From the NCBI GenBank assembly GCA_902513495.1, contig CABXNH010000011.1, positions 1 to 32,151 of the forward strand: DNA of 32,151 bases, written 5' to 3'. Made by a program: the position numbers and the translations under genes. The notes beneath the pieces are model-generated. The model was not told the origin of the DNA. It searched no databases and saw nothing but the letters and a program-made list of their open reading frames with translations. The stretch comes from an uncultured Gammaproteobacteria bacterium (GTDB lineage Bacteria; Pseudomonadota; Gammaproteobacteria; PS1; Pseudothioglobaceae). Positions 18,579 to 27,591 of this stretch are shown one piece after another (within the stretch, counting starts at the first letter, position 1; each line of letters begins with the position of its first letter).

Positions 18579-19067
18579 ATGGGCTTATCAATAGTAGTGG
18601 CAATGGACAACAACGGACTGATTGGTAAAGACAATCAACTGCCATGGCACTTACCTGCTGACTTGGCTTATTTTAAAAAAATCACAACCGGTAAATCTAT
18701 ATTGATGGGAAGAAAGACCTTTGACTCAATTGGAAGGCCATTGCCAAATCGACGAAATGTAGTCATTACTCGTAATACAAAAATTTTGATTCCTGGATGT
18801 GAAGTTGTCTCATCAATTGATGAGGCACTCTTTTTAACTGAGGATGAAGAGGAGGTTATGGTGATTGGTGGAGCCAGCTTGTGTGAGCAATTACTTCCTA
18901 AGGTAAATCGCCTTTATATCACTAGGATTGACTCTGAGTTTGAGGGCGATATTTATTTCCCAAAATATGATGCTTCAAGTTGGCATCAAGTTAGCCATGA
19001 GTCACACCCAAAGGATATTTCAAATAACTACTCCTATCATTTTATTGTTTTAGAGAGGAATTCTTGA
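18579..19067 (+). CDS. folA: Dihydrofolate reductase
   Basis: SIVVAMDNNGLIGKDNQLPWHLPADLAYFKKITTGKSILMGRKTFDSIGRPLPNRRNVVITR. Confidence 0.96.
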   Translation: MGLSIVVAMDNNGLIGKDNQLPWHLPADLAYFKKITTGKSILMGRKTFDSIGRPLPNRRNVVITRNTKILIPGCEVVSSIDEALFLTEDEEEVMVIGGASLCEQLLPKVNRLYITRIDSEFEGDIYFPKYDASSWHQVSHESHPKDISNNYSYHFIVLERNS

Positions 19068-19246
19068 AAAAGCTATTTATTTTAAGTTTAGGAATCCTTT
19101 ATTTATCGGGGTGCGTTTTTACCAAAGTAGTCACTGTACCTATGAGAGTTACAGGCGCAGTTATTTCAGTAATACCGGTTGTTGGGGATGGGGTTGATAG
19201 TATTTTAGGGACTAGCGCCGATGTAATTGACGCTATACCTATTTAA
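19064..19246 (+). CDS. Small (60 aa) lipoprotein, TTG start overlapping the folA stop
   Basis: Signal peptide MKKLFILSLGILYLSGC with lipobox LSGC; short tail VVTVPMRVTGAVISVIPVVGDGVDSILGTSADVIDAIPI resembles small DUF6726-type lipoproteins (recalled, not searched). TTGA overlap with folA suggests translational coupling. Confidence 0.65.
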   Translation: MKKLFILSLGILYLSGCVFTKVVTVPMRVTGAVISVIPVVGDGVDSILGTSADVIDAIPI

Positions 19247-22200
19247 ATTGCTTTCAAGTGTTGTTTGTCTTGGGCAGCAAGAACCTCTTTTAAAGCTTTT
19301 GGCATGACCTTGACAAAATGAACTATCTCTTCGTCCCAGTTATTCAATATCTGATCAGCAATTTTTGAGCCTGTATGGTGGCAATGCTTCTTAGTAAGTT
19401 CAAATAGCTCTGAGACTGATTCTTTATCCATTGGGTCAAAATCAATCATTGAAGCGTTAGCTCTCTCCTGAAGTGTTTTGTTTGGGTTATAAACATAAGC
19501 AATCCCTCCACTCATGCCTGCTCCAAAGTTTCGACCAACCTCTCCTAGAATGACTGCTCTTCCTCCAGTCATATATTCACAGCCATGATCACCAATACCC
19601 TCTACAACAGCAATTAAGCCCGAGTTTCGAACGCAAAAGCGTTCAGCAACTTGACCTGAGAGATATAATTCCCCGCCGGTCGCACCATAACCACAAACAT
19701 TGCCTGCAATAATTTCGTTTTGGGATGAATATGTTGAATCTTTAGGAGGGTAAACAATGACACGGCCCCCAGAGAGCCCTTTTCCAACATAGTCATTTGC
19801 ATCACCCTCTACAGAAAGTGTAATTCCATTGGCAAGAAAGGCCCCAAATGACTGGCCAGCTGACCCTTTAAAATTAATATGAATTGAATCATCTTTAAGG
19901 TTATTGCCGCTCCTATATTTGACGGCATGGGAAGATAGCATTGCACCAACCGCCCTATCAACATTAGAAATGGCAGAGTCAAATTTAACAGGAATGTCTT
20001 GCTCGATTGCTTCTTTTGATTTTTTAATTAAATCAAGATCAAGTTGCTCTTCAAGCTGATGATCCTGCTTCATGCTTTGATATGTTCCCGCATCTCTGTA
20101 TAGGTTTTCAGCTGGAGTTAATATTGCACTCAAATCAATTGAGTCTTGCTTCCAGTGATTGATAGCTTTATTCATCTCAAGCATGTCTACTCTTCCAACC
20201 ATGTCAGTCAGTTTGGAAAAACCAAGCTCTGCCATGATTGTTCTTAACTCTTCTGCAACCATAAATAAGTAATTGACAACATGCTCTGGTTTGCCAGTAA
20301 ATTTTTTACGCAATACCTTATCTTGTGTAGCAATCCCTACTGGACAGGTATTTAAGTGACACTTACGCATCATAATACAACCTAGAGTTATTAATGGTGC
20401 AGTTGAAAAGCCAAACTCTTCTGCACCTAATAGGGCGGCAATTGCAACATCTCTTCCAGTTTTGAGTTGACCATCAGTCTGAATGACTACCCTCGAACGA
20501 AGATCATTCATCACAAGAGTTTGATGCGTTTCAGCCACTCCTAATTCCCAAGGGAGTCCTGCATGCTTGATTGATGTCAAAGGAGAGGCACCTGTTCCTC
20601 CATCATGACCTGCAATAACGATATGGTCTGATTTAGCTTTAGTAACTCCAGCTGCAACTGTTCCAACACCAACTTCAGAAACCAGTTTGACACTTATACG
20701 AGCATCTGGATTTGAACGTTTAAGATCGAAGATGAGTTGGGAGAGGTCTTCAATAGAGTAAATATCATGGTGCGGTGGAGGGCTTATAAGGCCAACGCCG
20801 GCTGTAGAGCATCGAATTTTTGCAATGCCTTCATCAACCTTGCCGCCAGGAAGCTCACCACCTTCTCCAGGCTTGGCGCCTTGAGATACTTTGATTTGAA
20901 GTTCATCAGCATTATTTAAATAATCAATAGTGACTCCAAATCGACCTGAGGCAACTTGCTTTATAGCGCTGCGACGAGAATCGCCATTTTCATCTAGGGT
21001 CCATCGTTTTGAGTCTTCACCACCCTCACCAGTGTTAGACTTTCCGCCAATACGATTCATGGCTATGGCAAGTGATTCATGGGATTCAGCTGAAATTGAG
21101 CCAAAACTCATGGCACCTGTAACAAATCGCTTCACAATTTCTTTTGCTGGTTCGACTTGATTAATAGCGATTGAGTTACCTTCTTTGAAAGACATGAGGC
21201 CACGAAGCGTACAGTTTCTTGTGCCTTCTTCATCAGATTTTTTAGAGAATTCCCAGTACGCATTTTGGTCGTTCCCTCGGGCAGCCTGTTGCAAGGTGGT
21301 AATCGTTTGAGGCTCCCACATATGCTTTTCACCACCACTTCTCCAGTGATAGTGTCCAAGATTATCAAGTGACTTCGTAATAAAGGCTTTTTTATGCTGC
21401 GTTTCAGATTCTGTTTGGATTACATCAAACCCTACTCCACTAATTCGACTTGCAGTTTCAAAAAAGCATTTATGCATGATTTCATTCGACAAACCTACTG
21501 CTTCAAAGATTTGAGCTCCTTTGTAGGAAGCGAGCGTTGAAATGCCCATTTTTGCCATCACTTTTAGCATTCCCTTGGCGATTGCTTTTCGATATGAGTT
21601 GACGACAGCATAATCATCTTCAAGATTAATTAGCTTATCTCTTCTTGACTGCCATAATGCCTCAAAAGCGAGATATGGGTTAACAGCATCAGCGCCAAAT
21701 CCGATCAAAAGGCAAAAGTGATGAACTTCTCTAGCTTCACCCGTTTCAACAAGGATGCCGACCTGTGTTCGTTTGTGGTTTGCAACTAGATGACGATGAA
21801 CTGCAGACGACGCCAGAAGAGCACTGACAGCATTTCGACTAGCATTTATTTTTCTATCTGACAGGATGACAAGGCTATGGCCATCATCAATAGCTTGAGT
21901 GCTTTGTTCGCAAATCGAGTCAAGCATGTCACTCAGATTATGGCTACCATTGATGTCATAGGTAATGTCTATCGTTTTACTTGTCCAGCCTCGGTGGTTG
22001 CACTGATTCAGGGCCGACATTTCTTCATTTGTTAAGATGGGGTGCTCAATCACGAGTCGATGAGCATTTTCTTCTTTATTGCTTAGCAAGTTACCTTCAG
22101 GCCCAATTGAGCAGCTTAAAGACATAACTACTTCCTCTCTTATTGAGTCAATAGCAGGATTTGTAACCTGGGCAAAAAGTTGCTTAAAGTAATCATATAT

Positions 22201-23760
22201 AATTCGAGATTGATCTGATAGACAAGCCAATGCAGAGTCATTACCCATAGACCCTACAGGATCTCTAAGCTCACTCACTAGAGGCAACAGCATGAACTGA
22301 AGTGTTTCAGTGCTATAACCAAAAGCTTTAAGGCGACTAATTAGAGTGTCAGGATAAAAACCTTTTGAATCACCATGAATTTTAAGATCTGAAAGAGCTA
22401 TTTGTTGGCTCTTTAACCAGTCGCTGTATGGGTTTTTTGATGCAAAGCTATTTTTTATTTGATTGTCGTCAACTAGCTGGCCTTTTTCGAAGTCAACAAG
22501 AAACATTTTTCCAGGCCTAAGTCTGCCCTTAGTTTTCACGTTATTAGTTTCTACATCTACAACACCAACCTCTGATGCCATGATGACTCTGTTATCATGC
22601 GTTAAGTAGTATCGTGATGGTCTGAGACCATTTCGATCAAGAACAGCCCCAATGTAGCGGCCATCAGTAAAAGCTATGGATGCAGGGCCATCCCATGGCT
22701 CCATGACATTTGAAAAGTACTCATAAAAGGCTTTTTTCTCAGTACTCATTTCCTTATCATTCTGCCAAGCCTCAGGAACCATCATCAGTATAGCTTCCTG
22801 AAGAGAGCGTCCATTCATTAATAAAAATTCTAGAACATTATCAAAGCTTCCTGAGTCAGAAACTTCAGATTCAATAACGGGCAAGGTTTTAGATAAATTG
22901 TCACCAAAAATATCACTTTCGAGGACGCCTTCACGAGCTCTCATCCAGTTGAAGTTTCCTTGGCGAGTATTGATTTCACCATTATGTGCCATGAATCTAC
23001 ATGGCTGCGCTCTATCCCAAGATGGGAAGGTATTAGTTGAAAAGCGGGAATGCACCATAGCCAAGTAGGTGCTAAATTTCTTATTACTGAGATCAGAATA
23101 GAAGTCTAATAATTGAGACCCCATTAACATGCCCTTGTATATGATTACTCTGGTCGATAAACTACAAATATAGAAAAGTAAGGCTTGAGGGATTGACGCG
23201 TCAGTTCTAATAACTTGAGAAATATTTTTCCGAATAACATAAAGAACGCCCTCAAAACTCTCTTGATTTAAGTTGCCAGTGTTTTGAATTATTAACTGTT
23301 TAATATTTGGCTGAGATTCACGAGCTGTATTACCAACATTCGCTTTTTTTGAGTCGACAGGAACATCTCTCCATCCAACTAGAGTTTGCCCTTCATCTTT
23401 GATCATTTTTTCAACCAGAGACATGCAGAGCTCTCTTTCATTTTTATCTTGAGGCAGAAATATATTGCCTACACCATAATTACCTGCAGTCACCACTACC
23501 CCAAAAAGGGTTTTTATGTCCTCAATAAAAAAATCATGCGGAATGTCTGTCAGTATTCCAGCGCCATCACCAGTATTTGCCTCACATCCGCAGGCACCTC
23601 GATGATCCATACGAGCCAACATTTCTAAGGCATCTTGAGTAATTTTATGTGATGAATCACTTTTTAGATTGGCAATGAAGCCAACACCACAATTCTCTTT
23701 CTCATTGGCTGGATGATAAAGCCCACGCGCTTTTGGCAAATGTAATTGCTTATTTTTCAT
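19243..23760 (-). CDS. gltB: Glutamate synthase large (alpha) subunit; start trimmed to the internal ATG at 23758-23760
   Basis: HPANEKENCGVGFIANL (N-terminal Ntn Cys), MVHSRFSTNTFPSW, TGEGGEDSKRW, GEGGELPGGKVDE, 3Fe-4S cysteines in CIMMRKCHLNTCPVGIATQD, C-terminal GXGXG repeats. The tracked start (23796) adds MWFVCIRFNLNF, which is unlikely to be native. Confidence 0.96.
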   Translation of the reverse strand: MKNKQLHLPKARGLYHPANEKENCGVGFIANLKSDSSHKITQDALEMLARMDHRGACGCEANTGDGAGILTDIPHDFFIEDIKTLFGVVVTAGNYGVGNIFLPQDKNERELCMSLVEKMIKDEGQTLVGWRDVPVDSKKANVGNTARESQPNIKQLIIQNTGNLNQESFEGVLYVIRKNISQVIRTDASIPQALLFYICSLSTRVIIYKGMLMGSQLLDFYSDLSNKKFSTYLAMVHSRFSTNTFPSWDRAQPCRFMAHNGEINTRQGNFNWMRAREGVLESDIFGDNLSKTLPVIESEVSDSGSFDNVLEFLLMNGRSLQEAILMMVPEAWQNDKEMSTEKKAFYEYFSNVMEPWDGPASIAFTDGRYIGAVLDRNGLRPSRYYLTHDNRVIMASEVGVVDVETNNVKTKGRLRPGKMFLVDFEKGQLVDDNQIKNSFASKNPYSDWLKSQQIALSDLKIHGDSKGFYPDTLISRLKAFGYSTETLQFMLLPLVSELRDPVGSMGNDSALACLSDQSRIIYDYFKQLFAQVTNPAIDSIREEVVMSLSCSIGPEGNLLSNKEENAHRLVIEHPILTNEEMSALNQCNHRGWTSKTIDITYDINGSHNLSDMLDSICEQSTQAIDDGHSLVILSDRKINASRNAVSALLASSAVHRHLVANHKRTQVGILVETGEAREVHHFCLLIGFGADAVNPYLAFEALWQSRRDKLINLEDDYAVVNSYRKAIAKGMLKVMAKMGISTLASYKGAQIFEAVGLSNEIMHKCFFETASRISGVGFDVIQTESETQHKKAFITKSLDNLGHYHWRSGGEKHMWEPQTITTLQQAARGNDQNAYWEFSKKSDEEGTRNCTLRGLMSFKEGNSIAINQVEPAKEIVKRFVTGAMSFGSISAESHESLAIAMNRIGGKSNTGEGGEDSKRWTLDENGDSRRSAIKQVASGRFGVTIDYLNNADELQIKVSQGAKPGEGGELPGGKVDEGIAKIRCSTAGVGLISPPPHHDIYSIEDLSQLIFDLKRSNPDARISVKLVSEVGVGTVAAGVTKAKSDHIVIAGHDGGTGASPLTSIKHAGLPWELGVAETHQTLVMNDLRSRVVIQTDGQLKTGRDVAIAALLGAEEFGFSTAPLITLGCIMMRKCHLNTCPVGIATQDKVLRKKFTGKPEHVVNYLFMVAEELRTIMAELGFSKLTDMVGRVDMLEMNKAINHWKQDSIDLSAILTPAENLYRDAGTYQSMKQDHQLEEQLDLDLIKKSKEAIEQDIPVKFDSAISNVDRAVGAMLSSHAVKYRSGNNLKDDSIHINFKGSAGQSFGAFLANGITLSVEGDANDYVGKGLSGGRVIVYPPKDSTYSSQNEIIAGNVCGYGATGGELYLSGQVAERFCVRNSGLIAVVEGIGDHGCEYMTGGRAVILGEVGRNFGAGMSGGIAYVYNPNKTLQERANASMIDFDPMDKESVSELFELTKKHCHHTGSKIADQILNNWDEEIVHFVKVMPKALKEVLAAQDKQHLKAI

Positions 23761-23845
23761 AAAATTGAGATTAAAACGAATACAAACAAACCACATATCA
23801 TACCTTAATTTTTAATACTTTTAAAGTCCAAATTTGCCTACTTAT

Positions 23846-23875
23846 GTTGTTATAACAACGATTTTAAGGTAGAAT
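23846..23875 (+). promoter_or_regulatory. Predicted yaaA promoter with a 14-bp perfect palindrome over the -35
   Basis: GTTGTTATAACAAC 23846-23859 is self-complementary; TTGTTA (23847-23852)-17-TAGAAT (23870-23875). Confidence 0.5.
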
Positions 23876-23896
23876 CTTTTCATTTTTCTGGCGCTT

Positions 23897-24649
23897 ATGT
23901 TGGCAATTATCTCCCCATCAAAAACCCAAGATTTTTCTGAATGTAATATTGAAAACTTTTCTCAAACAAGACAACAAGAAAGCTCCAATGAGTTAATTGA
24001 CATTCTAAAAAATAAAAGCCAGGCTCAAATTTCAAAATTAATGTCAATCAGTGAAAAATTGTCGGCACTTAATTTTGAGCGTTTTCAAAAATTTAAAATA
24101 CCTTTCACATTAGATAATGCGAAGCAAGCTATCCTTGCCTTCAAGGGAGATGTTTATAATGGTATTGACGCTCCCTCTCTTACGGCTGAGGATTTGGATT
24201 TTGCTCAAGATAAAGTTCGAATGCTTTCAGGACTCTATGGCGTTATTAGACCGCTTGATCTGATTCAGCCTTATCGATTGGAGATGGGTACAAAACTTAG
24301 CAATGCTAAAGGTAAGGATCTTTATGATTACTGGGGTTCTGATATAAGTAATGTTTTGAATGATGATGAGTCTGAATTAATTGTTAATCTTGCATCAAAC
24401 GAGTACTCCAAGGCAATAGACAAAAAATCACTTAATGCAAAAATATTAGATATTGTCTTTAAAGAAAAGAAAGGCGATTCATACAAGGTGATTGGAATCT
24501 ATACAAAAAGAGCCAGAGGATTAATGGTGAACTTTATCATCCGAAATAGATTAGATAATCCGGAGGCACTGCAAGATTTTTCAGACGAGGGATATCGATT
24601 TGATAGTGAGCTATCTAATGACACAACTTGGGTTTATTTGAGAGGATAA
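23897..24649 (+). CDS. yaaA: Peroxide stress protein YaaA (DUF328/UPF0246)
   Basis: MLAIISPSKTQDF, FKGDVYNGIDA, RMLSGLYGVIRPLDLIQPYRLEMGTKL, NLASNEYSKAI. Confidence 0.95.
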   Translation: MLAIISPSKTQDFSECNIENFSQTRQQESSNELIDILKNKSQAQISKLMSISEKLSALNFERFQKFKIPFTLDNAKQAILAFKGDVYNGIDAPSLTAEDLDFAQDKVRMLSGLYGVIRPLDLIQPYRLEMGTKLSNAKGKDLYDYWGSDISNVLNDDESELIVNLASNEYSKAIDKKSLNAKILDIVFKEKKGDSYKVIGIYTKRARGLMVNFIIRNRLDNPEALQDFSDEGYRFDSELSNDTTWVYLRG

Positions 24650-24740
24650 AGCCACAATATATACAGCGCTATATTAGCCCAATAAAATAATCTTACTGGT
24701 ATGATTACGGTCCTCATGGCAGACTACTTCGGTTTAATTT

Positions 24741-25007
24741 ATGATTAAAGTTTATACTTCGCATTCTTGCTTTTACTGTACAAGGGCAAAGAATTATCTG
24801 GACAACTTAGACATAGAATACGAGACACTCAATATCCAAGAGGATAGCGATGCACGTAACTTCTTCATTAAGTCAGGCTTTAGGACCGTCCCACAAATAT
24901 TTGTCAATGATACTTTGCTATGTAAGGGTGGCTCTGATGGCTTAGTCCAAATGAGTAAAGAAGATATACAAGACAAGTATCTTGAGATTACGGGGTCTCA
25001 ACTCTAG
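24741..25007 (+). CDS. grxC: Glutaredoxin (GrxC-like, CFYC active site)
   Basis: SCFYCTRAKNYLDNL, TVPQIFVNDTLLCKGGSDGL. Confidence 0.88.
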   Translation: MIKVYTSHSCFYCTRAKNYLDNLDIEYETLNIQEDSDARNFFIKSGFRTVPQIFVNDTLLCKGGSDGLVQMSKEDIQDKYLEITGSQL

Positions 25008-25936
25008 AGTCCTCTAATGCCAGCAATTCCCTGAGCTCCAATACTTAATGCTTTATCCATCAAGTCCTTATTCATTCCACCTAATAGAAATATGGGTGTC
25101 TTGCATTGATTAATAATATCAGAAGCATTATCCCAGCCTAAAACCTCAGTATTTGGATGAGACAGTGTTTCATTTACAGGCGAGAGGCTAATATAATCTG
25201 CCGATATATACTCAGCATGTTTTGCTTCATTCAGGCTATGTGCCGATCCGCCAAATAGTTTGCTTTCATCGAATGGCCTCTCTTTTATGGCCATCAGTTC
25301 ATTGCCAGTGAGATGCCAACCATCACATGCCTCTTTAAAAGTTTTATTAGGGGTATTCAATATAAGCTTTGCCTGATTTAATTGACATAATTTATAAATT
25401 TTTTCAATATAAATGTTATCGAGATATGATTTACTTCTTAGCTGTATTATTTTGATTCCATCTCTAAGTCGCTGATTGCATTGATTGATGACTAAATCAG
25501 ATGCATGTTCATCTGGCGTAATCCAATAACTATTTGAAAGAGAAATTCGATGGATAATTTTCCACATTGTCGGCAATAAATTATAGTCCTTCAATTGGTC
25601 AATAGCACACCAGCAAAATTCTTGCCCTTCTTTTCCTTCAGGAGTTCCCATATATTTTTCAATAGAAAATACTGAAAGATTAATTGTTTTTTGAGTGTAT
25701 CGATGCTCAATTGTCTGTATCAGGTGGCGACTCTCTACATTAACTCCTGTCTCCTCAAGAAGCTCTCTATTAATGGCATTAGAGAAGCTCTCGTCATTCT
25801 CAACTTTGCCTCCAGGAAGCTCCCAATACCCAGACATAAATTGATTCTTTTGACGCCTAGTAATAAATATTTCTTGATTCTTGTTGCGCATAACGCCTAC
25901 AACAACATCAATGCTTTTGTTTTTATCATCCATCAA
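25004..25936 (-). CDS. Fused Nudix hydrolase (MutT-like) and thiamine phosphate synthase/TenI-like protein
   Basis: Nudix box GGKVENDESFSNAINRELLEETGV; C-terminal ThiE/TenI-like IKIIQLRSKS...WHLTGNEL...LFGGSAHSLNEAKHA...ADYISLSPV...IFLLGGMN...GAQGIAGIRGL. Confidence 0.88.
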   Translation of the reverse strand: MMDDKNKSIDVVVGVMRNKNQEIFITRRQKNQFMSGYWELPGGKVENDESFSNAINRELLEETGVNVESRHLIQTIEHRYTQKTINLSVFSIEKYMGTPEGKEGQEFCWCAIDQLKDYNLLPTMWKIIHRISLSNSYWITPDEHASDLVINQCNQRLRDGIKIIQLRSKSYLDNIYIEKIYKLCQLNQAKLILNTPNKTFKEACDGWHLTGNELMAIKERPFDESKLFGGSAHSLNEAKHAEYISADYISLSPVNETLSHPNTEVLGWDNASDIINQCKTPIFLLGGMNKDLMDKALSIGAQGIAGIRGL

Positions 25937-26028
25937 TATTAAATATAACCATTTTGTAGTTATTTTCTATTATCACCGCTATCATGAGACCAAGGTAAAA
26001 TAACTATTTTAATATTTGAGATAAGAAA

Positions 26029-27591
26029 TTGAGTCTTCAAGATAAAATTAATTCACTCTATCCTTTTAAAGACAGTCTTAGTAGAAATCTTATAGGGATT
26101 GAGAAAGAAGGGCTGCGAGTTGCAAAAGATGGAACAATTGCGCAAACACCTCATCCAGAAAGCTTTGGATCTGCATTGACTCACCCAGAAATTACGACTG
26201 ATTTTAGTGAGGCTTTAGTTGAAATAGTGACAAAGCCCACTCAAGGCTCTCATAATGTCATCGATGAATTAGCCAAAATACATCACTATGTTCAACATCA
26301 TTTACCTAATAGTGAGCGTTTCTGGCCTGCAAGTATGCCCTGTATTTTGAGGGGAAAGACAAATATTCCAATTGCATATTATGGCGAGTCTAATCTTGGA
26401 AAAATGAAAACCGTATACCGTCGTGGTTTATCCAATCGATATGGAAGCGTTATGCAAGCAATAGCCGGGATTCATTTCAATTATTCATTTTCAAAAGATT
26501 TTTGGAATGCCTACCGAGAACTTATAGCGCCTTTAAGTAAGGTTGATTCACAAAAGTTCATAAGTCACCATTACATGGGCTTAACTAGAAATGTATTAAG
26601 GTTTGGCTGGTTAATTACCTACCTATTTGGTGCCTCTGCAACAGTTTGTAAATCATTTATGCAAGATTACCATGAACATAATTTAGAGGAATTTGATGAC
26701 AATACGTTATACCTTCCTTACGCAACATCATTAAGAATGGGTGATATCGGCTATCAAAACTCTCAAGAGGATAAGAAAGGAGTTAAGGCTAATTACAATA
26801 GTTTGCGTCACTATATTTATAGTCTCAGAGCTGCAATGCAAACAAGCTGTGATGACTGTGAAACCATTGGTGTAAAAAAAGATGGTGAGTATCAACAACT
26901 AAACACTAATATTCTTCAGATTGCCAATGAGTACTATTCCTCTGTTAGACCAAAGCCATCAATCAATGGCAGTGATAGGCCTTTGAACGCGCTTTTAAAT
27001 GAAGGAGTAGGCTATGTAGAATTAAGATCACTCGATGTGAACCCCCTGATGAAGGAAGGTATTGATGAGGAGCAAGTTCAATTTCTAGAGGCGTTTATGT
27101 TATTTTGCCTGTTAGAAGATTCGCCTGCTGTTTCTACTTCAGAGTTGAATGAAATTGATGTTAATGCAAATTTGGTTGCCCATAGAGGAAGAGAGCCTGA
27201 ATTATCTCTCAGTCATAATGGAGAAGATCTAACTTTGTTAAATTGGGGCCAGTCTATTTTGGATAAAGTTAATGATTGCTCAGTTCTGATGAGCGATGAT
27301 CATCAAAAATCTGTGAAGAATATTTCAAAAAGAATCTTTGATCCTGATTTGACGCCTTCAGCTCAAATGCTTAATCAGATGAAAGATGAAGAGAAAGGTT
27401 TTTTCGAATATACCGATCAATTTAGTCGCAAAAACAAAGAACTATTTAATGAGATGTCTATCAGTGACGGGTACTTTGAAGACCTTGATTATCAGAAAAC
27501 ACTTTCAGTTAAGAGGCAGATCGAAATTGAGTCAAGCGACACCTTAAGTTTTGATGATTTTTTAGTAGACTATTTCTCAAGTGACACATAA
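26029..27591 (+). CDS. gshA: Glutamate-cysteine ligase, TTG start
   Basis: NLIGIEKEGLRV, PEITTDFSEALVEIVT, RGLSNRYGSVMQAIAGIHFNYSF, YVELRSLDVNP. Confidence 0.95.
   Translation: MSLQDKINSLYPFKDSLSRNLIGIEKEGLRVAKDGTIAQTPHPESFGSALTHPEITTDFSEALVEIVTKPTQGSHNVIDELAKIHHYVQHHLPNSERFWPASMPCILRGKTNIPIAYYGESNLGKMKTVYRRGLSNRYGSVMQAIAGIHFNYSFSKDFWNAYRELIAPLSKVDSQKFISHHYMGLTRNVLRFGWLITYLFGASATVCKSFMQDYHEHNLEEFDDNTLYLPYATSLRMGDIGYQNSQEDKKGVKANYNSLRHYIYSLRAAMQTSCDDCETIGVKKDGEYQQLNTNILQIANEYYSSVRPKPSINGSDRPLNALLNEGVGYVELRSLDVNPLMKEGIDEEQVQFLEAFMLFCLLEDSPAVSTSELNEIDVNANLVAHRGREPELSLSHNGEDLTLLNWGQSILDKVNDCSVLMSDDHQKSVKNISKRIFDPDLTPSAQMLNQMKDEEKGFFEYTDQFSRKNKELFNEMSISDGYFEDLDYQKTLSVKRQIEIESSDTLSFDDFLVDYFSSDT

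Noticed and set aside
23761-23796. 12-aa N-terminal extension of GltB in the ORF track
   Set aside because: MWFVCIRFNLNF precedes a better ATG and falls in the divergent promoter region; GltB propeptides begin close to the Ntn cysteine.
24656-24673. ATATACAGCGCTATAT near-palindrome upstream of grx
   Set aside because: Arms are out of register by one base around AGCGCT; not a clean operator.
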